Position numbers and translations under genes: made by a program. A model generated the notes under the pieces. It was not told where the DNA came from, made no database searches, and worked only from the letters and a program-made list of their open reading frames with translations. A stretch of 64,000 bases of DNA. Source: Tetrapyrgos nigripes (lineage: Eukaryota; Basidiomycota; Agaricomycetes; Agaricales; Campanellaceae). The DNA is taken from positions 310,001 through 374,000 of the forward strand of contig JAACJM010000054.1 of NCBI GenBank assembly GCA_013368315.1. The letters are read 5' to 3'. How positions within the stretch are numbered: position 1 is the first letter of the stretch; each line of letters starts with the position of its first letter. Shown one piece after another: positions 31,233 to 42,331 of this stretch.

Positions 31233-33461
31233 ATGACCTATCAAGGCACCGAGCCTTTGGCTCTTGTCGGCGTTTTTGTAGTGGTTCTTTTAGCTGTCCT
31301 CTACTTTGACGGCAGCAGAGCGCAATTACCCCCGGGTCCTCCTCGTCTGCCTATCGTCGGCAATTTAAAGTACCTAACAGTACTAGGAAGACCCAAACCA
31401 TGGCATCTCTTCCATAAATTTGCACAAGAATACGGTGAGCTGCCTTCTAGTAGAAGGGGCTGACTTAGCTGAGAATGATCTTTCATCCACCAGGACCATT
31501 GACATACCTCGAACTCCTTGGAAAACCTGTCGTCGTCATCAGCAATGCGGAAACTGCCAAGGAGTTGCTAGTCCGTCGGGCTAGTAATGTTTCTAGACCT
31601 CGTATGATTGTTGGAAATGAATATGTATCCCGCAATCTAAACTTCATTGTATCAGACGGCGATATGTAAGTGCAGAACTCCTCGAGACTCTTTGATGCGC
31701 CCTCAAAATATTCCTCATAGCTGGCGGAGGATGCGACGAGCGAGCGAAGCACAACTGGGCGTGAAGTCCTTAATCAAATTCGAGGATATCCAGACAGACG
31801 AAGGGATCCTGTTTGCATACGACATGTGGATGAGGCCAGAGAAGCGGCAAGAGAATATTCTTAGGTGCGGTCTCCTCAATATATTTTCTCTTGTTCAGAA
31901 TTTGACAGCCGTACTTTATTTTGCAGAGTTACAGCTTCAGCAATTTTGTCTGTCCTATACGACCAACCTCCGTTGCAATCACTAGACAATCCAACTGTGC
32001 GTTTGATGGATGAATATGCACATAGGATGCGTACAGCTGTTCAACCCGGAGCAAATCTTGTTGAAGCAATGCCAATTCTGGATTACCTGCCCACTTTTCT
32101 TGCGCCATGGAAACAGAATGCAAACAAAGATTTCCAAATCTTTTCGTCAATGTTTTTGGAGAAATTTGAGGCAGTGAAGAACATTGGAACGGTAGGTTCA
32201 CTTTTTCTCCTTCTGCACTACATATTCACAAGGTTTTGCCCGTAGCTTTCTGGGGAACAAAGGCCAAGTCTCTGTGCAAAGTTGGTCGAGTCAGGACCGC
32301 GTCACGAGCTGAACGATCTTGAATCGGCTTGGGCAGCAGCGCTTATCTAGTAGGTTTTTCAATCTTTTAATGTTGACATGCATGAGTTATTCACGTTCGC
32401 TACGGAATGGGCATAGTGGTGCTGCTTATGAGACCGTAAGTGCTCAATGATTGACACTCAGTGAGCCTTTATTGACTCCTGTCGAAAAACAGACCTCCGC
32501 GAGCCTCGCCTGGTTCTTGCTCATCATGATACAATTCCCCCATATTCAGCAAAAGGCTCAAGAAGAGATTGATACAGTGATTGGTCGATCCCGTATGCCT
32601 TCCTTCTCCGATATGAATCATCTTCCTTACATCCGCGCCCTTATGCGAGAAGTGAGTTGATACCTGACCTCAAGGAATTTGGTACAATCCTAATCTTGGT
32701 ATACTAGATACTGCGATGGAGACCTCCTGCTCCTTTTGGTGTCATCTATCAGTCTGTGAAGGTGAGCCCAGAAAGCGGCCGGGGGATGTTGAGATCACTG
32801 ATAATTCTGTGGTGGGTCGAACGACAGGACGATTATTTTGATGGCAAAATGATCCCTGGGGGATCAGTTTGTATCCCTAATATCTGGTCAGAATTGCTTA
32901 CTATATGTGGCAGCATATACCTGAGCCAAGTTCACTCACCAAGGTCATTATTTTACCAGGTCCATCAACCGTGATCCAGAGGTCTACGGGGCAGACGCTC
33001 ATGCATTTCGTCCTGAAAGACACCTAAGTTCGGATGGGAAACTGAAGGATGAAAAAGATGAAGGTCATTTCTCCTTTGGCTTTGGCAGAAGGTCAGCGTG
33101 CATATTAAACGAAGAGTCCAGTATATCTGAAGAAGGAGTAGGGAATGCGTCGGAAAATACTACGCTAACAAAGCTCTGTTCATCGATATCACCATGATAT
33201 TATGGGGAATGTCAATCAGGCCCGCGCCCAACGGTTCTGGACAGATTGTGATACCTAGTATTTCAGAGGATGTCGGAGAGGGTTTCGTTGCGTAAGTGTC
33301 CTTGTAAACGACATCTATAGGCAGGCTTGTGCTGATTGACCATGCAATCTATTAGATTCCCTCCTCCTTTTGAATGCAAATGCGAACCACGATTTGAGGG
33401 TGCTGAGGCAACTCTGAAGCAAGCTCGGGATGCGGTACTTTCGGCCCATGGTGGTTGTTGA
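31233..33461 (+). CDS. cytochrome P450 (copy 2 of tandem array)
   Basis: Paralogue of copy 1 with the same twelve-exon plan: 31233-31434, 31494-31665, 31721-31864, 31927-32191, 32246-32349, 32417-32435 (19 nt), 32493-32651, 32708-32761, 32828-32886, 32960-33091, 33142-33291 and 33356-33461, giving 521 residues. It has the membrane anchor, PPGPPRLPIVGNL hinge, GAAYETTSASL I-helix, REILRWRP (ExxR) and heme loop FSFGFGRRECVGKYYA. Eight of its exons are identical in length to those of copy 1. The intron that starts with GC in copy 1 starts with GT here. Likely a secondary-metabolism or detoxification oxidase; substrate unknown. Confidence 0.94.
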
Positions 33462-33597
33462 AGTTTATCAAGTATGCTGGAATGTAAAGTATTATCAGAA
33501 AATGGCAGAACGTTTGCAATTAAAGATCGCATTTTAGTCGCGATGGTTATCCACATTGTCCTAAATTAGTTAACATAAGCAGAACTGCTTGGATGAC

Positions 33598-33780
33598 TAT
33601 CGAGGCCCAACGTTTGAAATCAATCATGGTAAAGCCAATTTCACTGCCGAGCGTAATGCTGGCAACACTGGTGACACTTCCCATGGTAACCGAATGCCCA
33701 GAGGTGGTCGAGGACGCTCAAATGATTAATATCGTGGTGGAGGCCGTCGGGGTAATCACAGGTACCACTCGTAATTCGGA
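33598..33780 (+). pseudogene. possible RGG-rich coding relic
   Basis: One frame reads a protein-like segment with RGGRGRSN, then after a stop RGGGRRGN. It has no start or conserved partner. It may be a fragment of a nucleic-acid-binding or Gag-like protein, or chance. Confidence 0.2.
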
Positions 33781-35126
33781 CTATATTGCATTTACACTAT
33801 CTCTTTGTAATCTTCTTTCATCATGCTGTCCAGTACGCTATCATCTTGTAATCCTTTCCTACATTATTTTCTTGTGACAACTTACCCTATGACCCCACTG
33901 ATATCATGACGTTCATTAGTGGTACTTACAAAAATGTGCTCAGTATACAATATTCAGTCAAGTATTGTTCAGTCCCCTCTGAAGTATCTAAGATTTTATA
34001 GGTTACAAAGTGGCATATCATAGCTTAATCCAGTACCAAGAACCATCAAAGAGGCGAGGGATCCAGGACAATGGACCCAAAAGCACCAGTGGGGAGTGGC
34101 TGATTGGTGGCTGAAAACATGTGGATTTGCGTTGGTTCTGTGTGTACATTTAGCGTCGTAGAGCTTGAAACCGGGTCTAGCAAGTAAGAATGAGTACAAA
34201 AGACAAAGATAAAAATGAACTTCTTTAAAGAAGCGCGTAGATACTAGAATATTAATAAAAGACACATCAAGGGCGTTTAGGGGCTTGCTGCATAAGTATC
34301 CCAGTAAAATCCCAAAATGTTTATGACCAAATCTAATCTATTCTGAGGGACCAATGGTAGTTTGAGACCATGGCTTGCAGATCGCGATCCACCATCTGTC
34401 TGTTCGGAATCCGTGCATCATCACCAAAAAGTCCTCAACGAGATAAAGGTGGGTAGGGCATGACCACAGCCCATAGCAATGCCAGGATGGTTATGTAGCC
34501 GTGACAAGGACGTGATAACGTATTGTGGGCTGTGGTCACGCCCCGTACAACTGTTATACCAAGGTATATCGTTGAGGACGTTTTGGTGATGGTACCGAGT
34601 CGGGCGTCACACGTCACGCTCTTCATAGTTCGGAATCCTTGCTTAGACCGCGTAAGTTTGGAAATGGGGGTAAATTGCGAGTTTTGCTCGATTTTAAATT
34701 TTTTCCAAGTTATCCAAGCATACCGGACCGGAAAGGTGAACCGTGAGATGATCGACTCGACGAAGATGAAGAGAACAGCCATCCCGAGCTTAGTTACCAA
34801 ATGATTATGGTGGACTATTTTCGATAGGATAGAGACCCATCTATGCGCTCTGCAGATCGTCTTGACAAAGAAAGTTACTAGTAGATGTACATAAATCCGC
34901 TCGCTCATGCTGAGTCATGCACTGAGCGCGTCGGGGAGGAGGAGGAGGAGTGTACACTGTATTCATAATCACATTGCCTCTACCACGCTCACGTGGTCGC
35001 GTCTCTCTTGCTTCTGCACCTCCATCTCGACGACTGCTTCCTCGACTAAACTCCGTCGGACTCAGATTTACCTGCTTCAGGCCCTCGCTTCAAATATCCA
35101 CTCCAGAATCTCTACATTATCATACA
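33781..35126. other. intergenic with one foldback
   Basis: No gene recognised. A 157-residue open frame on the minus strand (34435-34908) has no family features. Inverted repeat at 34456-34543 is listed separately. Confidence 0.35.
34456..34543. repeat. short foldback
   Basis: Arms GGGCATGACCACAGCCC (34456-34472) and its complement with one mismatch (34527-34543), separated by 54 bp. Confidence 0.6.
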
Positions 35127-36461
35127 ATGTCTGTGCCTATTCACGGGAATTATCATGGGTAAGTTTCGCAAGGCTCAGCTATATCACCAGTCAAGTTCTG
35201 AACGAACAATATCTCATTTTGCGATAAATTTCCACAGATATTACTCCAAACGCCCATCAGTCAGGGACCCGCGCCTGGATGTATTACCAGCGAATCTGTT
35301 TGTCAATAAAAGAGTTTTGGACGTAGGGTGTAATGAGGGATGGGTTACATGTGAAGTTGGTGGGTTTCGTATTCATTCTTGTCATTCTTGGAGTTATTGC
35401 AGCTCGTGCTATGTATTTTGCATTGACTTACACTGCCAGGTATTCTGTTTGAATCCTACTTGGCGCAACTTAGCCCAATCCTTCGGTGCTTCAAAAGTAG
35501 TCGGAGTGGACATCGACGATACATTGATTCGCGGCGCTTGGCGAAGGAGATTGCAAGTGTGGTCTGCTCAAGCCCCACTGTCTGAGTTGCATCCAGGTAC
35601 GGAGAATGACGAAACAATCTCAGACTTGGCTTCAGAACGACCTTCAAAGAAACAAAAAGTCGTCGAATCCTCTGGGGTTTTGGATGCCAATTCAAATGCC
35701 AATGGTAGTCAATCTCTACCACCGGACTCGGACTATTTCCCCGCTTCATTTGAACACAGTTTCGGTGCTCTTCCTATTCCGCCGTCGCATCTTCGAGGCA
35801 AAGATGTGTTTCCTCATAATATCACGTTCAGAACCGCAGATTGGGTAGAAGAAAACATAATTGATGATGGTGAGGGGTATGATGTCGTGTTAGCGTGAGT
35901 TTGTCTGATCTGCTTGTCCTCTTTTCTTGCCTCTTTGATACCATTCGTGTTTCGCAGTTTCACTGAAATTTTATTTCCTGTGAAATATGTTTCCTCATAT
36001 AACTCGTACTGACTCAGTCGATTTCCCAGGTTCTCAATATCCAAATGGATCCATCTGAACAGCGGAGATGAGGGTTTAAAGTTGTTTTTTTGAGAAGGTA
36101 CATCGCGTGCTCAGGGTGGGAGGGACATTTATTTTGGAACCACAGGCTTGGGATACATATAAGAAGGCTAAAAGAATGGATCAAGTACGTGCAGAGATGA
36201 CCACAAACCCTCTTTGCGGATACTAATAGAGGATTCACTCGGGTGTTGAACAGACTTTGAAAGACAATGCACAGAAATTGAAGCTTCATCCAGAGAATTT
36301 CGAAGAAATTTTGATTGAGATGGGGTTTGGGCCTAAGCAGAGCTTTGGAGAGGTTGGCGAGGGAGGTTAGTGGTATTCTTTTCGTGTCGTTCGTAGGCTC
36401 TAGCTGACGGTACTTGCCAGGATTTTGTCGTCCCGTTGATCTTTATGTCAAGTTAAGGTAG
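35127..36461 (+). CDS. Bin3/MePCE-type RNA methyltransferase, with apparent 1-nt frameshift
   Basis: SAM-dependent enzyme of the family that methylates the 5' gamma-phosphate of small RNAs such as 7SK or U6. Exons 35127-35158, 35238-35359, 35474-35894, 36030-36184, 36254-36365 and 36421-36461. Motifs: YYSKRPSVRDPRLDVLP, SAM site LDVGCNEGWVT, VVGVDIDDTLI, the Bin3 signature SKWIHLNSGDEGLK, and EPQAWDTY, ending GFCRPVDLYVKLR. Exon 4 has seven T's at 36085-36091 where six would keep the frame from GDEGLKLFF to EKVHRVL; as given, the frame stops at once. Every downstream exon joins correctly in the shifted frame, so this is either an assembly error or a very recent lesion. Confidence 0.88.
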
Positions 36462-36660
36462 ACTGCTTATTACTTTCGCAAACGATCAAGAAGTTGGGGT
36501 ATCGAAACGCTCGTGTGCATACATTATTACTTTGTAATTCGCGCAAATCGATGCCAGATTTAGTCTGTTGCGGTAACATTCCAGCGACCGGAGCTGATAA
36601 GAATACAACTAGACGATTATAAGTGTAACAGTACAGTTATTTTGTCGACCACCTCGCCAT

Positions 36661-37423
36661 TTACTTCAGCCCATGTTTGTCCCTATATTCTTTCATTTTC
36701 CCCAGCTCCTCTTGCATCTCGTCCCTCTCCAACCAGACCATCAAATCTCTCATCTTCAAGATCGATCTTACGCTGCCAGCCCCAAGTATCTCCTCGACAT
36801 CCTTAACCGTGCTACTGACCCCATCCTTTCCGACCTCCTCACGATCCAAACACTGTACCACTCCAACGATCTGTCCTCCCTCTTTCCTAACCATATCTAT
36901 CGCAGCTCGTACTGCCGTACCAGCAGTCATCACATCATCAAGGATGAGGACTTTTTTGTCGCGAAGTGAAGCGCCGACTATATTACCTCCTTCACCATGG
37001 TCCTTGACTTCTTTCCGATCATAGGCCAGCCCGACAGAGATATTGTACTGTGAGAAAAGTTGTACAACGGTAATCGCAGCAAACGGTATGCCTTTGTACG
37101 CCGGGCCGAAAAGAACATCGAATTGCGGTATCGGATGAGGATTAGACGATGAAGGAGTTTGCGCTGAATGTATCGTGGCAGAGAAAGCGGATGCGAGTGA
37201 TGTGAGTATCTCTCCAGAGCTAAGGAGACCAGCATTGAAGAAGTATGGAGAGATCCTGAAGTCGGGAAAAAGGTTTAACTGAGATTGTTGGATTTTCCTT
37301 GTCTTGAAGTGGTAAAAAGACGTACCGGCCTGATTTAAGAGTAAATTGACCAAATTTGAGTGCACCCACGGACATGGCCTTGGATATGAGGTCGGTTTGG
37401 TAGGACTCCAGTTTGCTGGACAT
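36661..37423 (-). CDS. URA5: orotate phosphoribosyltransferase
   Basis: Fifth step of UMP synthesis: orotate plus PRPP to orotidine monophosphate. Exons 37326-37423 and 36661-37255 give 230 residues. It begins MSSKLESYQTDLISKAMSVG. Conserved GQFTLKSGRISPYFFN spans the intron, followed by FDVLFGPAYKGIPFA and the PRPP-binding loop VLILDDVMTAGTAVR. Length and organisation match fungal OPRT proteins. The ATG is 134 bp from the divergent K+ channel ATG, so the two share an upstream region. Confidence 0.96.
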
Positions 37424-37557
37424 CGTGAACTTGAAAGCAAGAAACCCGAGAAATCACGTGCCCCCCTTTCCAGACCAATGCCATTGAATGCCAGTGCCCA
37501 GTGCAACCGTCCCCATGCTAGACGTAACGGGCTAGCCAGCCGTCTTACCTCTTCTCA

Positions 37558-40500
37558 ATGAACAGCTCAAAATACGAGGAAGGGAATACTCATGAAGACC
37601 AGGCGGAAGGAGAGAGGAGAGAAGGAAATGCAGGGTCTGCTGCCGAGGAAGAGGGAAGGCTCTTAAGTCACCCAAACGATGAAACAGATCACGACGAGCT
37701 GGACGAGCTGGACGACGAGGAAGATACTAATTCTACCGGAAATGCTGCGACAATAGCCCACTCTTTCATCAGCAACCCTCCAAGATGGTGGACTAGGCTC
37801 AAAGAGTTTCTTTACCCGGATACAGATGACGAGGACACTACCACAGTACCGAATTATCGCTATACACCCATCATCTCAGGGGTCACCATACCCTTTGCTA
37901 TCCTATTGGAGATCCCTGGCCTGACGGAGCACTGGTATATCAGGACCGTCAATAATCAGACAGTGGAGACCAGACCAAACACGGTTCTCCTGGATGTCGG
38001 CCTAGCACTCAGTATGGCTTGTGCACTGCTGGCAAATGTTGCTTTGGTCACGAGGTTCCTGGAGAGGAGAGTGAAGACCATGACTTTTATCTGCGTGGTG
38101 TCCTTATCAATACATGGTGAGTGTTATCCCCTTTCTTTGATCAATCTGACGCTCGTAACAGACATCATCAACATCACTGCAGTGACCGTCTTTGGCGTGG
38201 AACATCGTCATGATGATGGTTTTACCTATGGACAGTCCTTCTGGATGACTGTTTGCTCGACTGTTGCCTCGACAATCACGAATGCTACACTCATCTATGA
38301 CCTCATACAAACTCCCGAATTTGCTACGAGCGGTACGTTGTCTATTCCTCGTCACATTTTCATCTTATTCCTAATACATCATGAACATACACAGGGAGTG
38401 GTTTAACTAGGAAGCAACGCTCGCTCATCATCATCGTCATTATCCTGCTGTGTTATATCGCCTTGGGTGCCTTCGTCCATTGTTTGCTTACCGACCTCAC
38501 TTTTATCGATGCTCTATATTTTACCATCTGCTGCATAGAGACTATAGGTTGGTCTTTCATTCATTGCACCTCCTTTCAACGCTAAAGGTCCTATCAGGTT
38601 TTGGAGACATTACTATGACCACGACTGGTTCCAAAATCTTCACATGCCTTTACTCCGTGATAGGCATCCTCAATCTCGCTCTCGCCGTATCGCTCACCCG
38701 AGAAACCGTCATAGAGGCTCTTGAGGTCTCCTACCGAAAACGAATGGAGGTCGTCGGGAACCGGAGAAGGCGAATGCATTGGGCTAGGAGAGTCGGGAGG
38801 AGATGGATGAGCGCGGTCAGCTGGAGGCTGAGGGAGAGTGGAAAGGACGTTTGGGTCTGGGATGATGAAGTCGAGCTTCACGAGGAAGATGATGACGTCG
38901 AGGCTCCCAGCCTTTTTCAAAAGTTGTTCCGACCAGTCATCAAGTGCTATCGTTTCTTTCGCCGGTCTATCCCGCACCTTGTTGACCGGGCGCTGCCTTA
39001 CCAAGGTACATGGGAGCCTTCAGACAAGTCGCCTTTGTGGGATATACCCCATCCACATGGGATGCATCTCAACTTGGAGGCTTTGACGGACAGTCAGCTC
39101 GAGGCTGCGGCTATGGAGGCTGGGGTACCGCTAGTCGAGTTGGTGCCAGAGAAAGTTTGGGAAAAGCGGGAAAAGAAAGCCAGGAAGGAGAAGGAAAGAA
39201 GAGAGAAGAAATTGCAGAAGGAGAAGGGCAAGGAGAAAGAGAAGAACCCAGGGCGCGATGCAGGAGCAGAGGGTGAAAAGCGCCCTTCCTCTCCACAAGG
39301 CGGTCTTTCTCCACAAAACCATACACCGTCTGCGCCATCATCGACAAGTCCTTTGCGACGCCCGACTAACCAACGTAATCGTTCCTCTGGCTTGGCCTAT
39401 TTACCATTTTGGTTTGACAAGCTGAAACGCGCCCAAAGTGAAATAAATCCAGAAGAGGTCCCTCTGACGCATGCAAGGCTAGGCAGAATGATTGGAATGC
39501 TTGGCGCATTTGGAATGGCTTTCTCACTTGGAAGGTGGTCTCCAGTAGCCGCAAGCGCCGATGCCAGGAAATCTGACATCAATGGACATGCTGGGCCTTC
39601 GGATGCAAAACCGACCTCCAGCGATGGGTTCGATATGGATGCTGCATACCGGCAGAAGAGGTTGAAGGAAGAAGCAGCTGAAGAGGAGAGGAAGGCTTTT
39701 TATGCCCAATTGAGTGTCGTTTGGACGTTATTCTTAGTCTTCTGGATGGTGTGTTCCGTCTGCTCTCTGCTTTCTCTACCTCCCCGGCTCATTGAGGATT
39801 TGTTGTGTCTAGGTTGGTTCTGCCGTTTTCACGGTCACCGAAAACTGGTCATTTGGAAACGCCATGTATTTTTGTGAGCTAGACAAGTTTTCACAACATC
39901 GTCGTGTGCTGCCGACCTAATTTTCTTACTCAACAGGTGTCGTTGCTTTTACGACGATTGGGTTCGGTATGTTATCCTTGTCCTTTTACATCTCTCTCGT
40001 TAGCTCATACCACCTGTAATGTTTAGGCGACTTTTCACCTCATTCTCCGGCCGGTCGTTCTTTTTTCGTTGTCTGGGCGTTGTTGGGTGTCGCGACCATG
40101 ACTATACTCATATCTGGTAAGCTGCTTGCATCTTCACTGGCATTAGTTCTTGAGTATCTGATGCTCTTGCTTCGGTGCACGTAGTCATTGGCGAAGCTTA
40201 TACAACTCGGTATCGGACAGTCCTTCAGTCAAGTAGTATCCCGGGGTTCTTTGACAAAGCTGTTACGAAGTATAGAATGAAGGAGAGGGAGAGGATGTTA
40301 CTCAAGTCTGAAGCTAGAACTCGACAAAATGATGATGGAGGATTTACGCACGAGCTCGACAGCGTTCCTGCGGAGACTCGTCAAGGGCAGAAATTACCAG
40401 ACGAAGGAACAGCGGCAGCACAAGACTTTTCATCTCACCTGCCTCATGAGCACAGCAAACCCCGAGCCCGTCTGGAAAAACTTGAAAATTTGCCCAACGA

Positions 40501-41053
40501 GATTTTGCACCATGCCAAGTCGTTCCAGGAGCATGTACAGTACTTCTTCCACGGAGGCATGGACAAGCACCGTGAGGGCTCGCCTGACCATTCTGGCACT
40601 CGGCTTCAGCTCGGAGGTAGTGTGGGGCTTGAGAGAACCCGGTCAAATAATGACAGCGACATGGAGCTGTATGAGGAATCCTCAAGGTTATGGGATAATC
40701 ATAGGAAGAACATGCCGGAGGAGCTGAGGGAGCTACTGGACGATGTCGTCGTGGAACACTTTGGCGAGTCTTCTGCTCGAAGGGCCAAGGAGAGATTGGC
40801 AAAGATTGAAAGGGAGATTCTTAGTGACGAGGAAACGAGGCGGGTTTTGTTTGTGTTGGGTATCGAAAGTAAGCCCCTCATCTCTTTCTGTCAGTGCGGC
40901 TGCTGATGTGCTCACCTCTTTATAGGGTCCTTCAGGAAGATGATAGAAGCTGCAGAAGAAGCGCTGGAATCTTTGGCAGAGAGAGATAGAACTCTCCTTC
41001 CCCAGAATTCTGGGCCGAGTCGGAATGGGCAAGATAACGTTAGCACCGACTAG
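37558..41053 (+). CDS. TOK-type two-pore outward-rectifier K+ channel
   Basis: Plasma-membrane potassium channel. Exons 37558-38116, 38162-38332, 38395-38547, 38598-39748, 39813-39873, 39937-39966, 40027-40116, 40185-40868 and 40926-41053 give 1008 residues. Two selectivity filters are present: ETIGFGD near residues 292-298 and TTIGFGDFSP near 704-712. Hydrophobic segments precede the first pore and surround the second. The N-terminus is acidic and the C-terminal 270 residues are hydrophilic. Unusually, about 400 residues separate the filters, including a Lys/Glu-rich stretch (about 480-520) and low-complexity sequence, where yeast TOK1 has a short linker as I remember it. No intron or frame problem. 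Confidence 0.94.
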
Positions 41054-42331
41054 TCCACATTATTCTTGATTTACGGGCAAGTGTCCCATCATGACGGATT
41101 ATGGATTTTCTTTATTTGTGTAAGGACTGTATTGCTATCATCTGGCTTTGCTGTAATTCCACGGACGTTCCTATACCTGCTTCCCATCGTACAGTCACCC
41201 TAGTATATAACTACATACCTAACAGCTTAATTCGCAGTGCTCGGCATCCCTTCTTCCATCGTTGAGGTCCTCGCAACAAATCACAATGTAGAGGTTCTCC
41301 GAGTCTTCCTTTAGACAGGAAGGCATTATATCATGACCATTCGTTGTATGGATATCGCAGATTATACAAAGTAGAACGGCCCACAATGTATTGACAACAT
41401 CTTCACATCACGGCTACCCTACCGTTACCCGCCGTGAGAACGTCGGCTTTTCTTCTCCTTCATCACCTCACTCGCTCATAGTCAGATACGGTGGCAAGAC
41501 ACGGACCAGGTTATCCAGACTTATTCTACTATATTTTTGGGGGAGCTATTACTTGCAATTGGGCAACGGCAACAAAGTGCACCGCTGGTATGCAGTCATG
41601 ATCATTCACCCCACGTAATTGACAACGGCTGGTCAGTATACATCTCGCGGTATAGAAGCCCCAGTTACTGCAGCCTCCTTCCCAGGCGGTTAGTCGCTAC
41701 GTCATCTAACGCGAGTCGTAAACGCGTAAACCTTAACCGAATATTGGAGGAGGTTTACGCGGGTTGGTTAGATGACGTAGCGACCAACCGCCTGGGAAGG
41801 AAGCCTGGCTGCAGTTCTGATCATTTTTTGTCAGCTCAGCCTCTTCTCAGAGTACTCGTTGAACCTTACTTCGCTCCAAACTTCTATCGACTCTATGATC
41901 TTGATCAGGCTGCTTGGTACTAAATTCTATGTTCCGTTGTTACAAACCAGCTCCCACATTCTGTATTATGCTTCCATTCAACGTCTGCTAATGTAGTAAC
42001 GGTGCGCAACATCGGTTCCTTTGGGCGCGTGATAGGCTTCAGCACTTCAGCTGCGGTCTATAAATATTGCCTGATTGTACATGAAACCCTGCGCCATCTT
42101 CGTTTGACGGCTGCCCAGCTGCTAGTGCTTGGCCCCCGGTCTTATCTCATCAACCTGCAGCACGTGGACGTGAAGCCTGTCCTCATCGTACTTCTAGTCG
42201 CTCTGAAGCATTCTAGAATTCTCCTCCTCCCTCGACCACGAGCTTTTCTTGTTGTGTGCCTAGACGCCAGATTCGCTCTGGGGAATCAAAGCCAGTATAT
42301 GCCTTGATCTCCACCATCTCTCAGCTTCGAG
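41054..42331. other. intergenic with a strong foldback
   Basis: No gene recognised. See inverted repeat at 41669-41814. Confidence 0.4.
41669..41814. repeat. foldback / MITE-like inverted repeat
   Basis: Arms of about 60 nt, each starting CTGCAGCC. The left arm's core CCTTCCCAGGCGGTT and GTCGCTACGTCATCTAAC recur as the complement on the right, with a 5-nt insertion and few mismatches, around a short AT-rich centre. The near-perfect arms suggest a recent foldback element or recombination product. Confidence 0.75.

Noticed and set aside
34435..34908. 157-residue minus-strand ORF
   Set aside because: No motif, no splice partners, overlaps a foldback; probably chance.
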